NCBI GenBank assembly: GCA_037447655.1
Contig: JBBHKE010002482.1
Span: forward strand, 37,489-101,488
Direction of reading: 5' to 3'
DNA length: 64,000 nucleotides
From: Zygnema cylindricum
Lineage: Eukaryota; Streptophyta; Zygnematophyceae; Zygnematales; Zygnemataceae
Part shown: positions 29,640 through 41,402 of the stretch, piece by piece
Layout: the number at the start of each line of letters is the position of its first letter
How positions within the stretch are numbered: position 1 is the stretch's first letter
Position numbers and translations under genes: made by a program
The notes under the pieces: generated by a model
What the model saw: only the letters and a program-made list of their open reading frames with translations
What the model was told of the DNA's origin: nothing
The model's database searches: none

Positions 29640-31130
29640 CATCTTCCCGGGTTTAACCGCTTCCCATGCCTCCGGAGGTCTACCCTAACGGGAGATATCA
29701 AATTTTGACCCTACCTGTGGGTCTACCTCCCCTCCTTTGTCAAAATGGTGCTGCTAACAACTTCCGCTAAGTTGTCCCCTTCCGAGCCTCCTCTCCCCCC
29801 CACAGAGGAATCCCTTAATTTCGGTAAAATTTTGGGACTGGAAAATTTTGATGATAAAAACTGTTTTCTTGCCTCCCCCCCCCCCTCAAGCTTCAAGTGT
29901 GCCTGCATTGCTAACAACTTTGGAGCTTGAAGGTAGCTAGCCCTTGATTGCGGAGACTCTAGGCTAGAGAAGGCCAGAGAGTGTTTTATCACCCATGTTA
30001 TTGCATTTAGATCCATGCTCTGTCCGAGTAGGTTGCACCGCTGGAGGTCTAAAATACCTGGTGCCGCCGTGCTGGCAGGTTGGAATCCTATGGCTTGTTC
30101 TTATTCTTCCATCGTTGGCGTTATCCAAACTCCACTTCCGCTGTCAAATATCATTTCGGCTGCTCCCTTGCGTTACGCATTGCTATTGGGGAAGGAAACC
30201 GACGTTGGTAGTGCTCGCCGTGGTGCTCTTGGTTGGTTGCACTGGAAGAACAAAGGACGGATCAGCCTTAGTTACAGGAGTGGCCATCCGCCTTGGCCCT
30301 ATAATTTGTTGCAGGGTAATCTGGGTATCTCTTTTGTGGTTCTGTAATAGCTTGTTCAGGACTGACAGAGGTATCAAATTGGTCCAGTACGCCGGAACTC
30401 TGTGAGCCCTGGATCGTAGTTGCGCCGCATCGAAAACAAGTGGAGCTCCTAGAATTTGCTTGACTTTATTCCAGCTATTTGCGACTTGTTTTCTCTTATC
30501 ATCTTTCGGGTGGACATTCTCCAAAACGTACCCCACTGGTTGGTCTTCGGACTGCTAAAGCCAAGAAAGTAATTTGATCATCTGAAAGAAGGTTCGACTT
30601 CTGCTGTCCTGATGTCCCTCGCCTTTCCCAGCTAGAGAGTATCTTTGAGATGGCCATTCTGCAATCACCAAATCTACTCGCTCCAGCATAACGAGATGTG
30701 GCTTCAGGATATTGTCTATATTTTGCGGGACACTTCGGTGAGATCTGCAGATGGCGGATATTGGAAGTTGTTGGGGATACAATTGGTGGAGTTGTTGTAG
30801 TCGGTGGTCACTGATGGCCCAAGCATCCGGTGAAATTTCCACGGCCACATATGACTCCACTTTATATCCAGCTTTTAAGACAGCTTCCAAGTCTAAGCTA
30901 ATTCCAGAAAATAGGGATAACATCCGGAGTCCTGAATCCGGGATAGATAATGACACCACTTGTCGATTGAATTTTTGATTGTCGGGCGGAACTTCCGAAG
31001 ATTCCGACCAAGGTTCTTTTTCCTTAGAAAAAACAGTTGTCAAGGATTTGTCCACTTCCCGCCGCAGTGTTGTTATCTGTAATAATCTGTTTTGATATTC
31101 CTCTTCCCACCGCTTAGAAATAGGGAATTG
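29640..31130 (-). pseudogene. gypsy-2 DNMT3-like methyltransferase domain
   Basis: The layout is as in gypsy-1: LRMLSLFSGI (motif I), AVEISPDA (motif II, with Asp changed to Ser), motif IV AEWPSQRYS, YVLENVHP (motif VI) and SRAHRVPAYWTNL (motif VIII). The catalytic Cys of PCQ is Ser and the next residues also differ, so this copy should be inactive. The frame breaks at a TAG near 30555 (Gln in gypsy-1) and at later shifts near 30180 and 30016. The C-terminal part (MDLNAITWVIKHS) is present. Confidence 0.88.
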
Positions 31131-31916
31131 CTATATTATATCTGCGATATCGGTGGCGTTGGCGAGCAGTTCTGTTGGTGTGTGGGCGACATAGACGGGA
31201 AAACATCCAACTACGGGAGCATTCTTTTTCCCCTTATTCCATAGATCTAGGGGAACCACCATCTTGACCCCTTTCAGATCCTCAGGATCTCGAACAATAA
31301 ACTGCTCCTTCCACACACTCAATCCCATATTCATCGTTGTCCTTGTGGCCTTTCCCAATAAAATTTCAAACTGCTTACCTTCCACCACCAAGAAAGGAAG
31401 TTGAATTCGGACCTTTTGACCTGCGTCATCGGCGAACTCGATTAACATAGCTTTGATTATTCCATGTATCGGTTGACTCCCACTGCTAAAAGTACATAGG
31501 CAGATGTCACTAGGGAAGAGTTTCGGTCGAAGTTCTTTAGGCATTCGCTGCAGAGCGGATGTAGTGATTAGATTTAGGAGTGCTCCTGTATTGACAATTG
31601 CGCCTTGATATCCGCCGTATCCGTTAAGTTTGAAATTTCCCGTCCGGTTGAGGATTAACGCCACAGATAACGTTTTGTAGTCCCTATCGATCATAGGTGT
31701 CTTTGGGTCGGCTGACCAAAAAACGGATCTGGCCTGATCGGCCCGGTGTTTCTCCCCTCCTGAATGGATTTCCTCTCCGAGGGCTTGGATGAGAACTTCC
31801 TCCGGCAAATTATGGGAAGAGGCCAGTGTTTTCACATGGGTGAGGGCGTAGGGCATTAGATGCCTTACTAACATCACTGCTGGTTTGGAGGAAGGAGGTT
31901 GAATTTTTGGCGACAA
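31131..31916 (-). CDS. gypsy-2 Gag C-terminal end and protease
   Basis: The frame runs without a stop from the Gag tail (LVRHLMPYALTHVKTL) into protease (IVNTGALLNLI). The sequence EEVLIQALGEE has CAG where gypsy-1 has TAG. The active-site triplet reads NTG, not DTG, so the protease is probably dead. The end is TAG at 31131-31133 followed by CAA TTC, the same as in gypsy-1. Confidence 0.85.
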   Translation of the reverse strand: MSPKIQPPSSKPAVMLVRHLMPYALTHVKTLASSHNLPEEVLIQALGEEIHSGGEKHRADQARSVFWSADPKTPMIDRDYKTLSVALILNRTGNFKLNGYGGYQGAIVNTGALLNLITTSALQRMPKELRPKLFPSDICLCTFSSGSQPIHGIIKAMLIEFADDAGQKVRIQLPFLVVEGKQFEILLGKATRTTMNMGLSVWKEQFIVRDPEDLKGVKMVVPLDLWNKGKKNAPVVGCFPVYVAHTPTELLANATDIADII

Positions 31917-34900
31917 AATGGGAGAATCTGCTGGTTCCTCCGGTTGTTTTTCGTTCTCCTCCCCCTTGCTTCCTCACTTTTGTGGTCGGATTCCGGCGCA
32001 GGCGGCGTTTCTGGTGTGTTATCCTCCGGGCGTTCCGCCAAATATTTTTCGAACCAGTCTTGGTTGTCACGCTTTTCTTCCTCCTTTGCTTGTTCCTCAA
32101 TCTCCCTCATTTTAGTTGTTCGTAATTTTCGAATCTGGGAGGCAGTTTCTTTGGGGCTGGTGGAGGTGGGTTTGTAGATTTTATCCCAAGACCTATTTTG
32201 TCGTTCAGGATGAAGGCCCTGGGAATGAAGACAAAAGTCTAGTAGCGTTCTTATTGTGGTCTCCTGGAGCTAGTTTTTGCCTGTCTCTTCTTTGCGCCGA
32301 GGTTGAGTTATGGAGCTGCCTGCGATTGTCCCCCACACCGACATTCTAGGCTCCAGAAAGGGATGTCTGGACGTGATGTGCTTTAAGAGGTTCCATGTCC
32401 CACCGCATCACCTCGTCATCGTCTTCGCCCGCTGTTGTTTCTTGTTCAAAGCTCCACCAACTTCTGTAATAATTCCTATTTTCGCCAGTGGAGTTTCTGG
32501 GCGGCCGTCACAGCAGGAGTCTTAGAGGCTAGTTTTTGCCCATCTCTTCTCTGCACTGAGGTTGAGTTACGGAGCTGCTTGCGATTGTCCCCCGCACCGA
32601 CATTCTAGGCTCCAGAAAGAAAGGTCTAGGCGTGATGTGCTTTAAAAGGTTCCATGTCCCACCCCATCACCTCGTCATTGTCTTCGCCCGCTGCGGTTTC
32701 CTGTTCAAGCTCCGCCAGCTTCAGTAATAACTCTTGTTTTTGCCGGTGGAGTTTTTGGGCGGCTGTAAGAGCTGGAGTCTTGGAGGGCGATCCTAATCGC
32801 AGTGCTGCCAATTCTGCAGCCATGGCAGCCATCTGCTGGCTCTGCTGTTGAATGATAACCTTCGAGGTTAGTCGTGCTTGACTTGTTGGCAGTCGTTCCG
32901 GGTTTTTCGGGGTGCGGCATCCCCAAGGGTAAAGAAGCTGCAGCGGGGGAGGATTCACGGCCATTTCACCTTTGCCGTTGAACAGGGCATATTGCATCAT
33001 CTCTTTAAGAACTCCATTCTTCCGGAAACACTGCCCTTCCTTGTGACCCATGAAACCGCAAGCCTCACACTTGGAGCCCTCAGTAGTATATTTGCCCCAT
33101 AATTCATAGGAGATTTGCGCGTCATCGAATTTTAGAAGTTTTATCTGTCGCAACTGGGCTTGCAACATTTTTGCAGTCTCGCATCGTGGAGTCGGACGGA
33201 AATTATCTTTGTTAACCGAAGTTTTGTCGTCTGACCCTCCTCTTTGTTTCCTTTCTTGCTGCCTCTTGGTCCTTTCAACTCTCTCCTTTTCCCATTCCTT
33301 CTACTTCAGAGCTAATTCCGGTTTGAGCATCCGGGGGCAGCGCTTCCATCCATGACGTGTTTGTTCACATTACAAACTGTTATATAAGAAGACTCGGTCA
33401 TTGGCCCCCATGGCGGGTTCGGATCAGCTATCCACCACCTCTTTCCCCTTGAGCTTCCGCAAAGCTAAGAGTTCGGCTGACTCCTCATTGTCAGGAGGCA
33501 TTTCTCTGGCAAATCGTGCAAAGTTCCCTTTGGTTTTTCCTGTTACCGCCTTTTTTTTGGCCTCTCTATTGACAAAGTGGTCATAAAGATTCATCGCGGC
33601 CACCAAGATTTCTTTGGCGGCCGGATTGACGTCCTGGATGGCTTATCTCGCAATCCAATTATCGAGGGCAGTTTTCCCCGTGGGTCTGAACGAATTTTGG
33701 ACCACGATGAAGTATTTGGTGGCCATCGTCGGAAGGTCAATTGTTGATAGTTTGGTCTTTTAACAGAGGCTGGACAATCTGTTAAAAAGAGTCTGGGGAG
33801 TTTCACTCTTTTGGCAACAGAATTCCGTAAATTCTTTGATAGCAGATTCATTTCTTTTAGTGTAAAGGAGTCTCCAAGCATTCAAAAGAGTTGTACAGGA
33901 GGTTGGGTCTGCAACCATCCGAGTGGCTGCTCTAGCACCCTGGATGGCCTGAAGCTGAACAGCATAGGCTCGTCCTTGTGCTTGTAGTTTCATGTCCTCT
34001 GAGAAGAGGGCACTGACAGGAGCGGCTGCAGCAGCAGCCAAGTCGGCTTCTTCCTGCAAGACTACCTCATCAAGGATAGGGTCTGAAATTTTGATGTTGG
34101 GAGCCATTAGGAGAGGTTGTCGCTCCTTGTAGTCTGCCAACGCGCCACCAGCAAGATAATTTACCATCATGGGGAAACGCGTATTTTCGAAGTCATCCGG
34201 AATGGCTTTGCCCCTATATTTGTTGATTTCGGACTGAGTGAAAGATTTCCACAGCAATTCAAAATCCGAGAAAGCGATTTCGAAACTATCTTCCGTAAAG
34301 ATCCATAAGTCACCCATTTTTTTTTCCTCTTCTGCAACGTTGGTGAACTGAGAAGAGGATGGTCTAGTGGAGCTGACAAACTGAACCGGTGAAATTACCC
34401 CTTGATCTGCGTCGTATAGCTTGGGGCCGCCTCCTTCTCCGGTAGAATGAGCTGCCTGAAAAGGAATGGGTTCCCCCTTGCTGAGGAAGTTCCAGCTACT
34501 GGTGATTTAGCGAACAGACCTGTATATCCCTTGGGTTTGCCTCTGGGAAAAGATGAGACTATTAGCCTGGGAAAAGATGTCCGAAATTCTACTCCTCTAT
34601 ACCGAGAAGAGGGGCGTTCCTCCCCGAGAACAGTTTCCACCGAGGGGATGTGGAGAAGAGGGTTAATCACAAGTGGTCCTTGAGGGATTGGTGGAGAAGG
34701 GGATGGAGATGACTGAGGGCTAAGAGGAAAAGGTGTCTCTCTCTGTGTAAACCTTTTGGAGGTTTATGGTGGAGGAGTTCTTTCGCTGGAAGCGGGAGAA
34801 CACCGGTGAGGAGGTGAGTAGGCAGGGACGTCGTATTTGTATGGTAAGATAGGTGGGTAGGGTGACCCACGGACTGCAGCAGCAGGAGAAACGGATCCCG

Positions 34901-36388
34901 AAGGAGAGGATGCCTGAGGTGGTGATGGTGGAGGAGTGGAAAGTCCGAGGGAAATGTGTTGTCTCCGGTCAGGTTGTAATAACACCACGGCCTCAGCAGT
35001 TGAAGACCCAGCCACTGAGACAAAAGTAGGACGCTCAGTGAGGGCAACTGCAAAGTTATTTGGTGGATTTGCACCCATCCCCTATTTGTTAGGTCTTTTT
35101 ATTTCCCCCCCTTCTCGCTGAAGAGGAGGCTCTGGTCTAAGTTCCGAGGAGGTCTTGGCAGCTTGCGTCTCCGTAGGGGTTATCAGCCCTGTAGGTTGTC
35201 TCTCAGCAAGGGGACCTGTCTCTCTAGGAGGAGTTACCTATCCACTAAAGATCCCTCTTGATATTCGCCTAGCCTCTTTTATAAGGAACAATTCCTGTTC
35301 TAGGGCCCTCTTCATTTCTTCTTCAAAGGCCTCCCAATCTATGGTGATGGGTCCCGCCCCCGCCGCAGCCTGACTCTGGGATCGCAGGATATCAACCAGT
35401 TTTTGTGTGCTGCTCACTACCCGTGACAGATCCGTATTCCCCAACCCCGGTACCTCGGGATCGGTGGGTCTAAAACGCCATAATCCCTCAGATGGTCGAA
35501 CCGCCGGTGCAAATAGAGACATTGAGCTCGGAGAGGGGAAGTCGGAAACGAAGAGCAGCTCCGCTTTAGGTCGGGGAGCAAACCTGCCCTTGCGGTCTCG
35601 ATGACCGAACAGGTACCCCTTCTTGGGCTCGAGTAACCCTCCCTTACTAGTTCCTTCCCTGGCCCATGTTCGAGGGTTCACCCTGCTTTGAGATGGCCTG
35701 CTGGTTACGGTGTCTTGAGATGCTATGGGCTGCTAGTATGAAGTTGATGGCCCCACCAATTGCTCCGGTACTAAGGTTGAGGAGTCGCTCTTTGAAGAAC
35801 TACTCAGTATCTCCACCACACCTCCCACTGGGCGTACTACCCTGGCTCGGTCTGACCTAGCGACCCGCTGCACCAACTCTTTCTTAACCTTCAACTCATG
35901 GAGATTATGAAGGGCTAAGATTTCTTTGCGACCTTGCCGGTAATGATCAGCCAGGATCTCTGGATCCATGTACATCTCTGCTATCTGTGCCTTTGACTAG
36001 TATAGCAACCGATCTCGGGAAGGTGACCAGGTACCGCTTCCTTGTGGGCCAACCCCTTTCTACGGGCTTTAGGGGATAAGGGCAGCCTCTCCGCCTTCTC
36101 CGCAGCCTAAGCTCTGGCTGACTCGGAAAAAGTTGGAAAATACTCATAGGAAAAGACAGATGGAGGAGGAGGAGAGGGTTGCCTCTCTAGCTGCATTGGA
36201 GGAGTGTGAACTGCAACCTTCGGAGGCATCTCCTCTTTAAGAAACCGCTCAATATGTAAAGGTGAGCCAAAGGGGGGTACTTCGTCGAGCACCTGTGACT
36301 CTTCCTCTTGGGCCACCACTTCCTGCCTTTGTAGCTCTTCCAATCTGACACCCGGAAGATCATTATCATGAACTTCTCCTCTCCTCAT
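31917..36388 (-). pseudogene. gypsy-2 gag, fragmented
   Basis: Pieces in several frames match gypsy-1 Gag in order: start MRRGEVHDND (36388), ILALHNLHELKVKKELVQR, VVSSTQKLVDILRSQ, the capsid-like SDFELLWKSFTQSEINKYRG, and the second knuckle CEACGFMGHKEGQC near 33020-33065. The first knuckle region near 33330-33370 has lost residues. At 35340 the frame VDILRSQSQAAAGAGP is continuous, so the matching gypsy-1 shift is secondary. A 259-base tandem duplication adds extra sequence. Confidence 0.85.
32269..32786 (-). repeat. Tandem duplication of 259 bases in gypsy-2 gag
   Basis: Two copies start GCTAGTTTTTGCC at 32269 and 32528. They differ at several positions, so the duplication is not recent. 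Gypsy-1 has a single copy. Confidence 0.85.
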
Positions 36389-36460
36389 AGCTGACTGGAG
36401 AAGAAGATCTAAATCCCCTTATAAAAGTACTCCGCCCTGAGCACCTATCCTCTTTAACCT

Positions 36461-36486
36461 AAAGAGACAAGAAGCTGTTTGAGTAC
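36461..36486 (-). promoter_or_regulatory. gypsy-2 self-complementary primer-binding site
   Basis: It lies directly after A1. About 20 of 26 bases are complementary to 37056-37081 in the transcript-start region of its own A1. The pairing is weaker than in gypsy-1, as expected for an old copy. Confidence 0.6.
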
Positions 36487-37719
36487 TGTCACGGTTTGTT
36501 GAAAGTCTAACAAGAATCCTCTCAAAATCCAATATTCTGGTACAAAAGATTCTGGTAATTGACCCTGGAAAAAACCCAACCGAAGCCCGAAAAAGGACTA
36601 TCAAAGAGAGAACCAAGATACTTCCACTCAGAATAATGAAAGGATTGAAATATAAAAAATGATGTCTCAAATTTAACAATATCACCTTGCCCTTAGAAAA
36701 ATAGAGAATAAAGATAGAATATTGAATAATAGCAAGCGAGCTCAACCTACCCCCATAACGTAACAGGGACAACAAAAGGAGACGAAATCTCCCCCCGAAA
36801 ACCCCGGAACAGGTAAGGCCTCCTTAACTCCTCGGTTTCCGCGACCCGGAACCGGCAAGATCCTTCTTGGTTTCCAACAAACACTAGTCCCCAAATCGCC
36901 CAAACAGGAAATACAGTGCCAACCACCAAACCGGACTACGATTTTCATAAAGGACGGATGAAAACCAAGATGGCAGTATGGTCACAATCATATACAAAAC
37001 AAAATTTCTCCACAAAAAAGTTTGTTGGAATTTCTAGGGTTTTTGTCAGAAGACAGTATTGAAATAGCAACCTGTCTCTTTTGGCCCCAAGCAAAGTTTG
37101 TCCTACCGATAGTACCAAAGTCAAAGCAATACCAAGAGCTAGTCAACGGCCGGGAATTGTTATCGTCCAAACATAAGACAAAAGAGGGCAAAAATTACAC
37201 TCAGGGCAAAAAGTTAGGCGACTATCTCCATTTAGATTAGAAGTCACTCAGGGCAAAAAGTTAGGCGACTATCTCCGGTTAGATTAGAAGCCACTTGTTT
37301 CTCTATGACACAATCCTGAGCACCAAATTTCTAAATTGACGTGAAACGCCTAACTTTGACTCTCATTAATAAATTCTCTACCCGGCTGATGGACCTGAAC
37401 TAACATCCTGTAGATAGCCAACAGCAAAATCTACTAGACTATCCGAAAAAGTAACGTGGTGTTCCACACTGTAGCCCCCGAAGGGAAAGGTGGCAACTGG
37501 TTCTATGTAACAAGAGGATAATCTTTGGAACAGAATAACTCCGTTGTCCGGCCCCCGTTAAGCGCGAAATAAAGTGCGTTCCGCTCAGTTAAGATAATAG
37601 AAGAATCTTGTCCGGCTAAGTGCAGTTCTTCCCCAGTACTTGAATGGTCGTACAGAGGAAGAAGGCCCAAAAATCCTTGGTAAGATAAAAGGGCGCTTGT
37701 GAAGCACACGAGCTTGAAA
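36487..37719 (-). repeat. gypsy-2 terminal repeat A1
   Basis: It aligns with gypsy-1 A1 and gypsy-3 A2. On the minus strand the start reads TTTCAAGC and the end GTGACA. The TATA box is missing: 13 bases (TTGTATAAGTCAC in gypsy-3) between two TTG words are absent. A 47-base tandem duplication lies at 37198-37291. Confidence 0.85.
37198..37291 (-). repeat. 47-base tandem duplication in gypsy-2 A1
   Basis: Two copies begin CACTCAGGGCAAAAAG at 37198 and 37245, with two or three differences. Confidence 0.85.
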
Positions 37720-38255
37720 GAACTGAGCTTGAATCTTTTCCTATCCGTGGGATGTTTTATCGGTGGTCTTTAGATCTTCTGGGATCTGTTGCAACCAGCA
37801 GACAGGGGAATTGTTTTGTGTTGGTCATGATTGAACATTTTTCAAAATAGATATAGTTGGTGGTTTTGTTCCGCAAGGAGTCCAAGTCAATTGTAGATAC
37901 TTTCTCCCAGTGGGTGCTGTCGCAGTTTGGGGCCCCAGCAGAGGTTCTAACAGACCAAGGGTCCAATTTTTTTGGAGAATTTACCAATCTTTTAGAGAAA
38001 TGCCTCATCGATCATTGACTGACAAGCCGCGACCACCCCTAAGCCGACGGTTTGGCTGAATGGTGCGTACATACAATGAAGCTGTCACTACGGAAATATG
38101 CACTGGAAGAAGATTTGGGAGAGTGGGACCGAAGGGTGCCTTGGATCGCCATGGGATACAGATTCAACAGATAGGCCCCTCTCCACTCCTATAGCCTTTA
38201 CTTCAATTTTTTTCGGACAACATCCCATCCTGCCTGTGCTGCCTTAGCCTAAGCG
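37720..38255 (+). pseudogene. gypsy-3 integrase core, decayed
   Basis: Recognisable blocks are RGMFYRWSLDLLG, SQFGAPAEVLTDQGSNF, EKCLIDH, ADGLAEW and RRVPWIAMGYRFNR. Several nonsense codons stand where gypsy-1 has sense codons (Trp and Glu after HFSK, Arg in IDHR, Gln in HPQA), and most of these are C-to-T or G-to-A changes. The three acidic residues remain, but the frame is unusable. Confidence 0.9.
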
Positions 38256-38823
38256 GTGGTCCTCCCAAAGATGGATGACAAGGGAACGGTTGAAAAACTG
38301 ATCGCCGATAGAGCCAAGATCTTCCACCGGGAGATGCCTCTCGCCATGGGGAATTTAGAGGCGGCTCAACACCGCGATCAGTTGTGCTATTCTCAACGCC
38401 GGAGCGGATATTATGTACTCGGCAGCGACGATTTATGCCGGAAGACTTTATATACCGTATGCAACAGATGAAAGACACGCTTGATATTTATGCAGGGTGG
38501 GTGATTTTGAAAGTTATAAAGGTTTCCAACGAAAGAGTTTTTACACAAGAGGGGAAGGATGGTCAAAAACTTAAAGAGATTCAGATCAATGTGGCCCTTT
38601 GCCACCTTCATGGATTGAAGGATGAACCCATTTTCCACTTAACTTTCTATGCAGATCCTCCTTCGTGTTCATCAGCATGCACCCTGTCATCTCCACGGGG
38701 CCATGTCTTGATTTGCCATCATTGCGGTCATTGTTGGCATTCAGCATGTCTCCCCTTCTCGCAGGAGCCACGCACTCTACCCTCTAGCACGTGTATCTGC
38801 GGGACCTGCGAATTGAGCTGGTA
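38256..38823 (+). pseudogene. gypsy-3 integrase tail and PHD-like zinc finger
   Basis: The first piece, from AVVLPKMDDKGTVEKL, matches gypsy-1; a shift near 38420 leads to the second piece. The finger at the end has CSSAC, LICHHCGHCWHSAC and CICGTC, so all zinc ligands are kept although the residues between them differ from gypsy-1. The stop is TAA at 38822-38824. Retention in two diverged copies argues that the finger was under selection. Confidence 0.82.
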
Positions 38824-38853
38824 ATTGTTTTTATTTGTTAGTCATGGTTGACT

Positions 38854-38863
38854 AAGAGGGGGG
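38854..38863 (+). promoter_or_regulatory. Polypurine tract of gypsy-3
   Basis: AAGAGGGGGG directly precedes B1, equivalent to 18204-18215 in gypsy-1. Confidence 0.75.
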
Positions 38864-39126
38864 TAATTGGGACACCAGCTCAATTTTCGAGAACCTAATC
38901 CCTTTCTTCGGCCTGGTGGGGAAAGGAAGGGGGGAGGGGATCCCGTTTCGCCCTTCGATGCACTCATTCGCATTTTGCATGCATGTCTATGGGAGGGATG
39001 AGTGCTGCAGTGGGCATACTCATTCTTATGGGAAACCTTTGTGATTTGGGGGTTATTTGCAGGACTCCAATGGCCACTATTCTGGGCAGTGGGCCCTTCT
39101 CCCATGTTTCTCAGTCACGCTCGACA
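38864..39126 (+). repeat. gypsy-3 terminal repeat B1
   Basis: It begins TAATTGGGACA after the purine tract and ends GCTCGACA. It aligns with B2 at 40315-40575; shared words include GGGGAAAGGAAGGGGGG-like purine tracts, GCATGCAT and GGGTTATT-like segments. It is diverged from the gypsy-1 B sequence except near the end. Confidence 0.85.
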
Positions 39127-39128
39127 GC

Positions 39129-40314
39129 TGCCCAGCTTGTGTGCTTCACAGGCACCCTATTATTTAACCAAGGATTTTTGGGTATTTTTCCTTTGTATGG
39201 TCATCGTAGTACGGCAAAATGATTATACCCAGCAAAACAAGATCCTTTTATTTTCCAAACTGAGCGGAATGCACTTTATTTTGCGCCTAACGGAGACCGA
39301 AAGACTGAGTTATTTCGTTTTAAAGATTACAATTCTGTAACGTGCGACCAATTGCCACCTATCTCTTTGGGGGCTACATTGTGGAACGCCACGTAACTTT
39401 TGGGATAGTCTTGTAGATTTTACTGTTGGCTGTCTGTAGGATGTTAGTTCAGGTCCTCCAAACAGGTAGAGCATTTATTACTTTGAGTCAAAGTTAGGCG
39501 TTTCATGTCAATTCAAAACTTTGTGCTCTGGAGTGCATCATAAAAGGACAATTGGCTTCAAATCTAGCCGGAGCTTTTCGCCTAACTTTTTTCCCTGAGT
39601 GTAGTACAACCAGTTTTGTCTTATGTCCGTACAATAAAAATTTATGGCCTCTGATTGGCTCCTGGTATTGCTTTGACTTAGGTACTTTCAGTAGGACAAA
39701 CTTTGCTTGTATAAGTCACTTGGGGCCAAAGGAGACAGGTTGTTGTTTGAGAACTGTCTCATGAGAAAAACCCTAGAAACTCCAACAAACTTTCTTTTGG
39801 AGAAATTTTGTTTTATATGTGATTGTGACCTTTTTGTCATCTTGGTTTGCATCTGTCATTTGTGGAAGTCGTAGTCCGGTTGGGTGGTTGGCACTGTCTT
39901 TTATGTTTGGGCGATTTGGGACGGGTGTCTGTTGGAAACCGAGAAGGGTCTTGCGGTAAGGGGTTGCGGAAACCAAGGATTTAAGGAGAATTTACCTGTT
40001 TCGATTTCTTTGGGATAGATTTTTTCTCCTCTTATTGTCAGCGTGACGTTTTGGGGGTATGTTGGGCTTGCTTGGTATCATTCCAATTTCAACCTTTATC
40101 CTCTATTTTTCTTTCTAGGGCAATGTGATCTTGTTAAATCTAAAACAACCAATTCTTTTTATTTTTATTATTTCTGCGTGGAAGTTTATTTTGTCCTCCT
40201 TGTTAGTTCATTGTTCTTCGGCGGCGGTCTTGCCGGAACAGACTGCTACAATCTTTCGTGCCAAAACAGTGGGTTTTTGACGACATATTTGGTCGGCTTC
40301 CAACCGATCAGCAC
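39129..40314 (+). repeat. gypsy-3 terminal repeat A2
   Basis: It begins TGCCCAGCTTGTGTGC after the 2-base GC joint and ends near CAGCAC. It aligns with the A repeats of gypsy-1 and -2. TATAAG at 39711-39716 is followed 21 bases later by GGAGACAGG, as in gypsy-1. Confidence 0.85.
39711..39741 (+). promoter_or_regulatory. gypsy-3 core promoter
   Basis: TATAAG (39711-39716) and GGAGACAGG (39732-39740) keep the family spacing. Being in the 3' repeat of a broken element, it could drive transcription into 40576 and beyond. Confidence 0.55.
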
Positions 40315-40575
40315 TAATTGAGACAACGATTCACTTTCCAAGAACCCAATCCCTTCCCCCGGCCAGGTGGGGAAAAGAAGGGGGGAGGGGATCTCTTTTC
40401 GCCCTCCCTTGCAGTCATTCCCATTCTGCATGCATATTTATGGGAGGGATGAAGGCATTAGGCATAATATTTATTATGGGAAGCCTTTGCATTCTGGGGG
40501 TTATTCGCACGACTCCGATACCGACTACTTCGGGGCAGTGGGCCATTCTCCCATGTTTCTCATGCACGCTCGACA
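40315..40575 (+). repeat. gypsy-3 terminal repeat B2
   Basis: It follows A2 directly (CAGCAC then TAATTGAGACA) and ends GCTCGACA at 40575, where unrelated copia sequence begins. It is the second direct copy of 38864-39126. Confidence 0.88.
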
Positions 40576-41236
40576 TGAAGGAAATATATGAAAGCGAGGT
40601 ACTTGAGGGAGTTAGACATGATAAGGATATCAAGGAGTGTAGAAAGTATGAGTTAGAAATGAGAAAGTCAGATATAGGATCCATAATTGAAAAAGAGAGA
40701 AATAAAAATAATGAGGATAATTCTATAGAAATTTTGGAAACAGAAAACTGGTCGGAAAAAGGGACTTTATCGGATTCCGACGGAAGGGGAGAAGTAAATC
40801 TAGAGGGGGTTTTAAAGAATAGGGGAGAATAGGAATATTTAATGAAAGGTTAGGGGAGAAATATATTTTGGGAATAAAAATATAAAATGATTGTGAAAAG
40901 AATTCCATAGGAGAGAGTGAGGAAAGTTTAGTAAATGGGGTAATTTTCATGGATAATCATATGAGTTTGAAAGACGTAGATCTTATGAGGAACTTAGTTG
41001 GGACTCCTGATTTAACGATAAACTTGGGGGGTAATGGTTTTGACATCACTAATGGGAGTGATGCCATCTATGAAAGTGTGCTTGTAAAAGGGTTAGCATC
41101 TGGGTGTGTGTTGCAGATTGGAGATGGGGTTGGCTATTTAAATTGCAAGAGGAAAATTGGATTTTGTGTGTATCGAAAAGAGATGAGGTGGATAAAATTT
41201 TTGTGTGGATTTATGAAAATTGGGGTGAAAAATTAA
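40576..41236 (+). pseudogene. copia-4 pol remnant
   Basis: From about 40576 to 40832 an acidic, low-complexity frame resembles the variable linker after copia integrase. From 40949 the frame reads LVGTPDLTINLGGNGFDIT and GCVLQIGDGVGYLN, matching the RNase H start of copia-2 (GTRDLWLHLGGENTDIT). The catalytic segments are lost. No stop codon or start of a functional protein can be assigned. Confidence 0.75.
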
Positions 41237-41402
41237 ATGTGTAATCAAAAAGATGCAATATTTGTTTCAGCTTATCTAATAGACCTTTTTGAATATGAGG
41301 TTATTTCTTTAAAGATTTATGAGAAGAAAAGAAAGAAGAAAAAGAAAAGAAAAATGTATTTGGTGGGAGTTTAAAAGAACGTAGACTAAACAATAAAGGG
41401 AG

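Larger units (their letters stand above)
29045..37719 (-). mobile_element. gypsy-2: 5' half of a gypsy element of the gypsy-1 family
   Basis: On the minus strand it has A1 (36487-37719), a primer site, gag, protease, methyltransferase and the first part of reverse transcriptase. It stops inside the MDE block, where gypsy-1 A1 begins. Integrase, the finger and B1-A2-B2 are missing. Its A1 start abuts gypsy-3 integrase. It has more disruptions than gypsy-1, but it shows that gag and protease were originally one frame. Confidence 0.92.
37720..40575 (+). mobile_element. gypsy-3: 3' end of a gypsy element of the gypsy-1 family
   Basis: On the plus strand it has integrase from the ELxSxPIRGMFYRWSLDLLG block on, the PHD-like finger, purine tract, and B1-A2-B2. 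Everything 5' of integrase is missing, cut at the gypsy-2 A1 start. It independently shows the B1 A2 B2 order and the terminal GCTCGACA. Confidence 0.9.
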
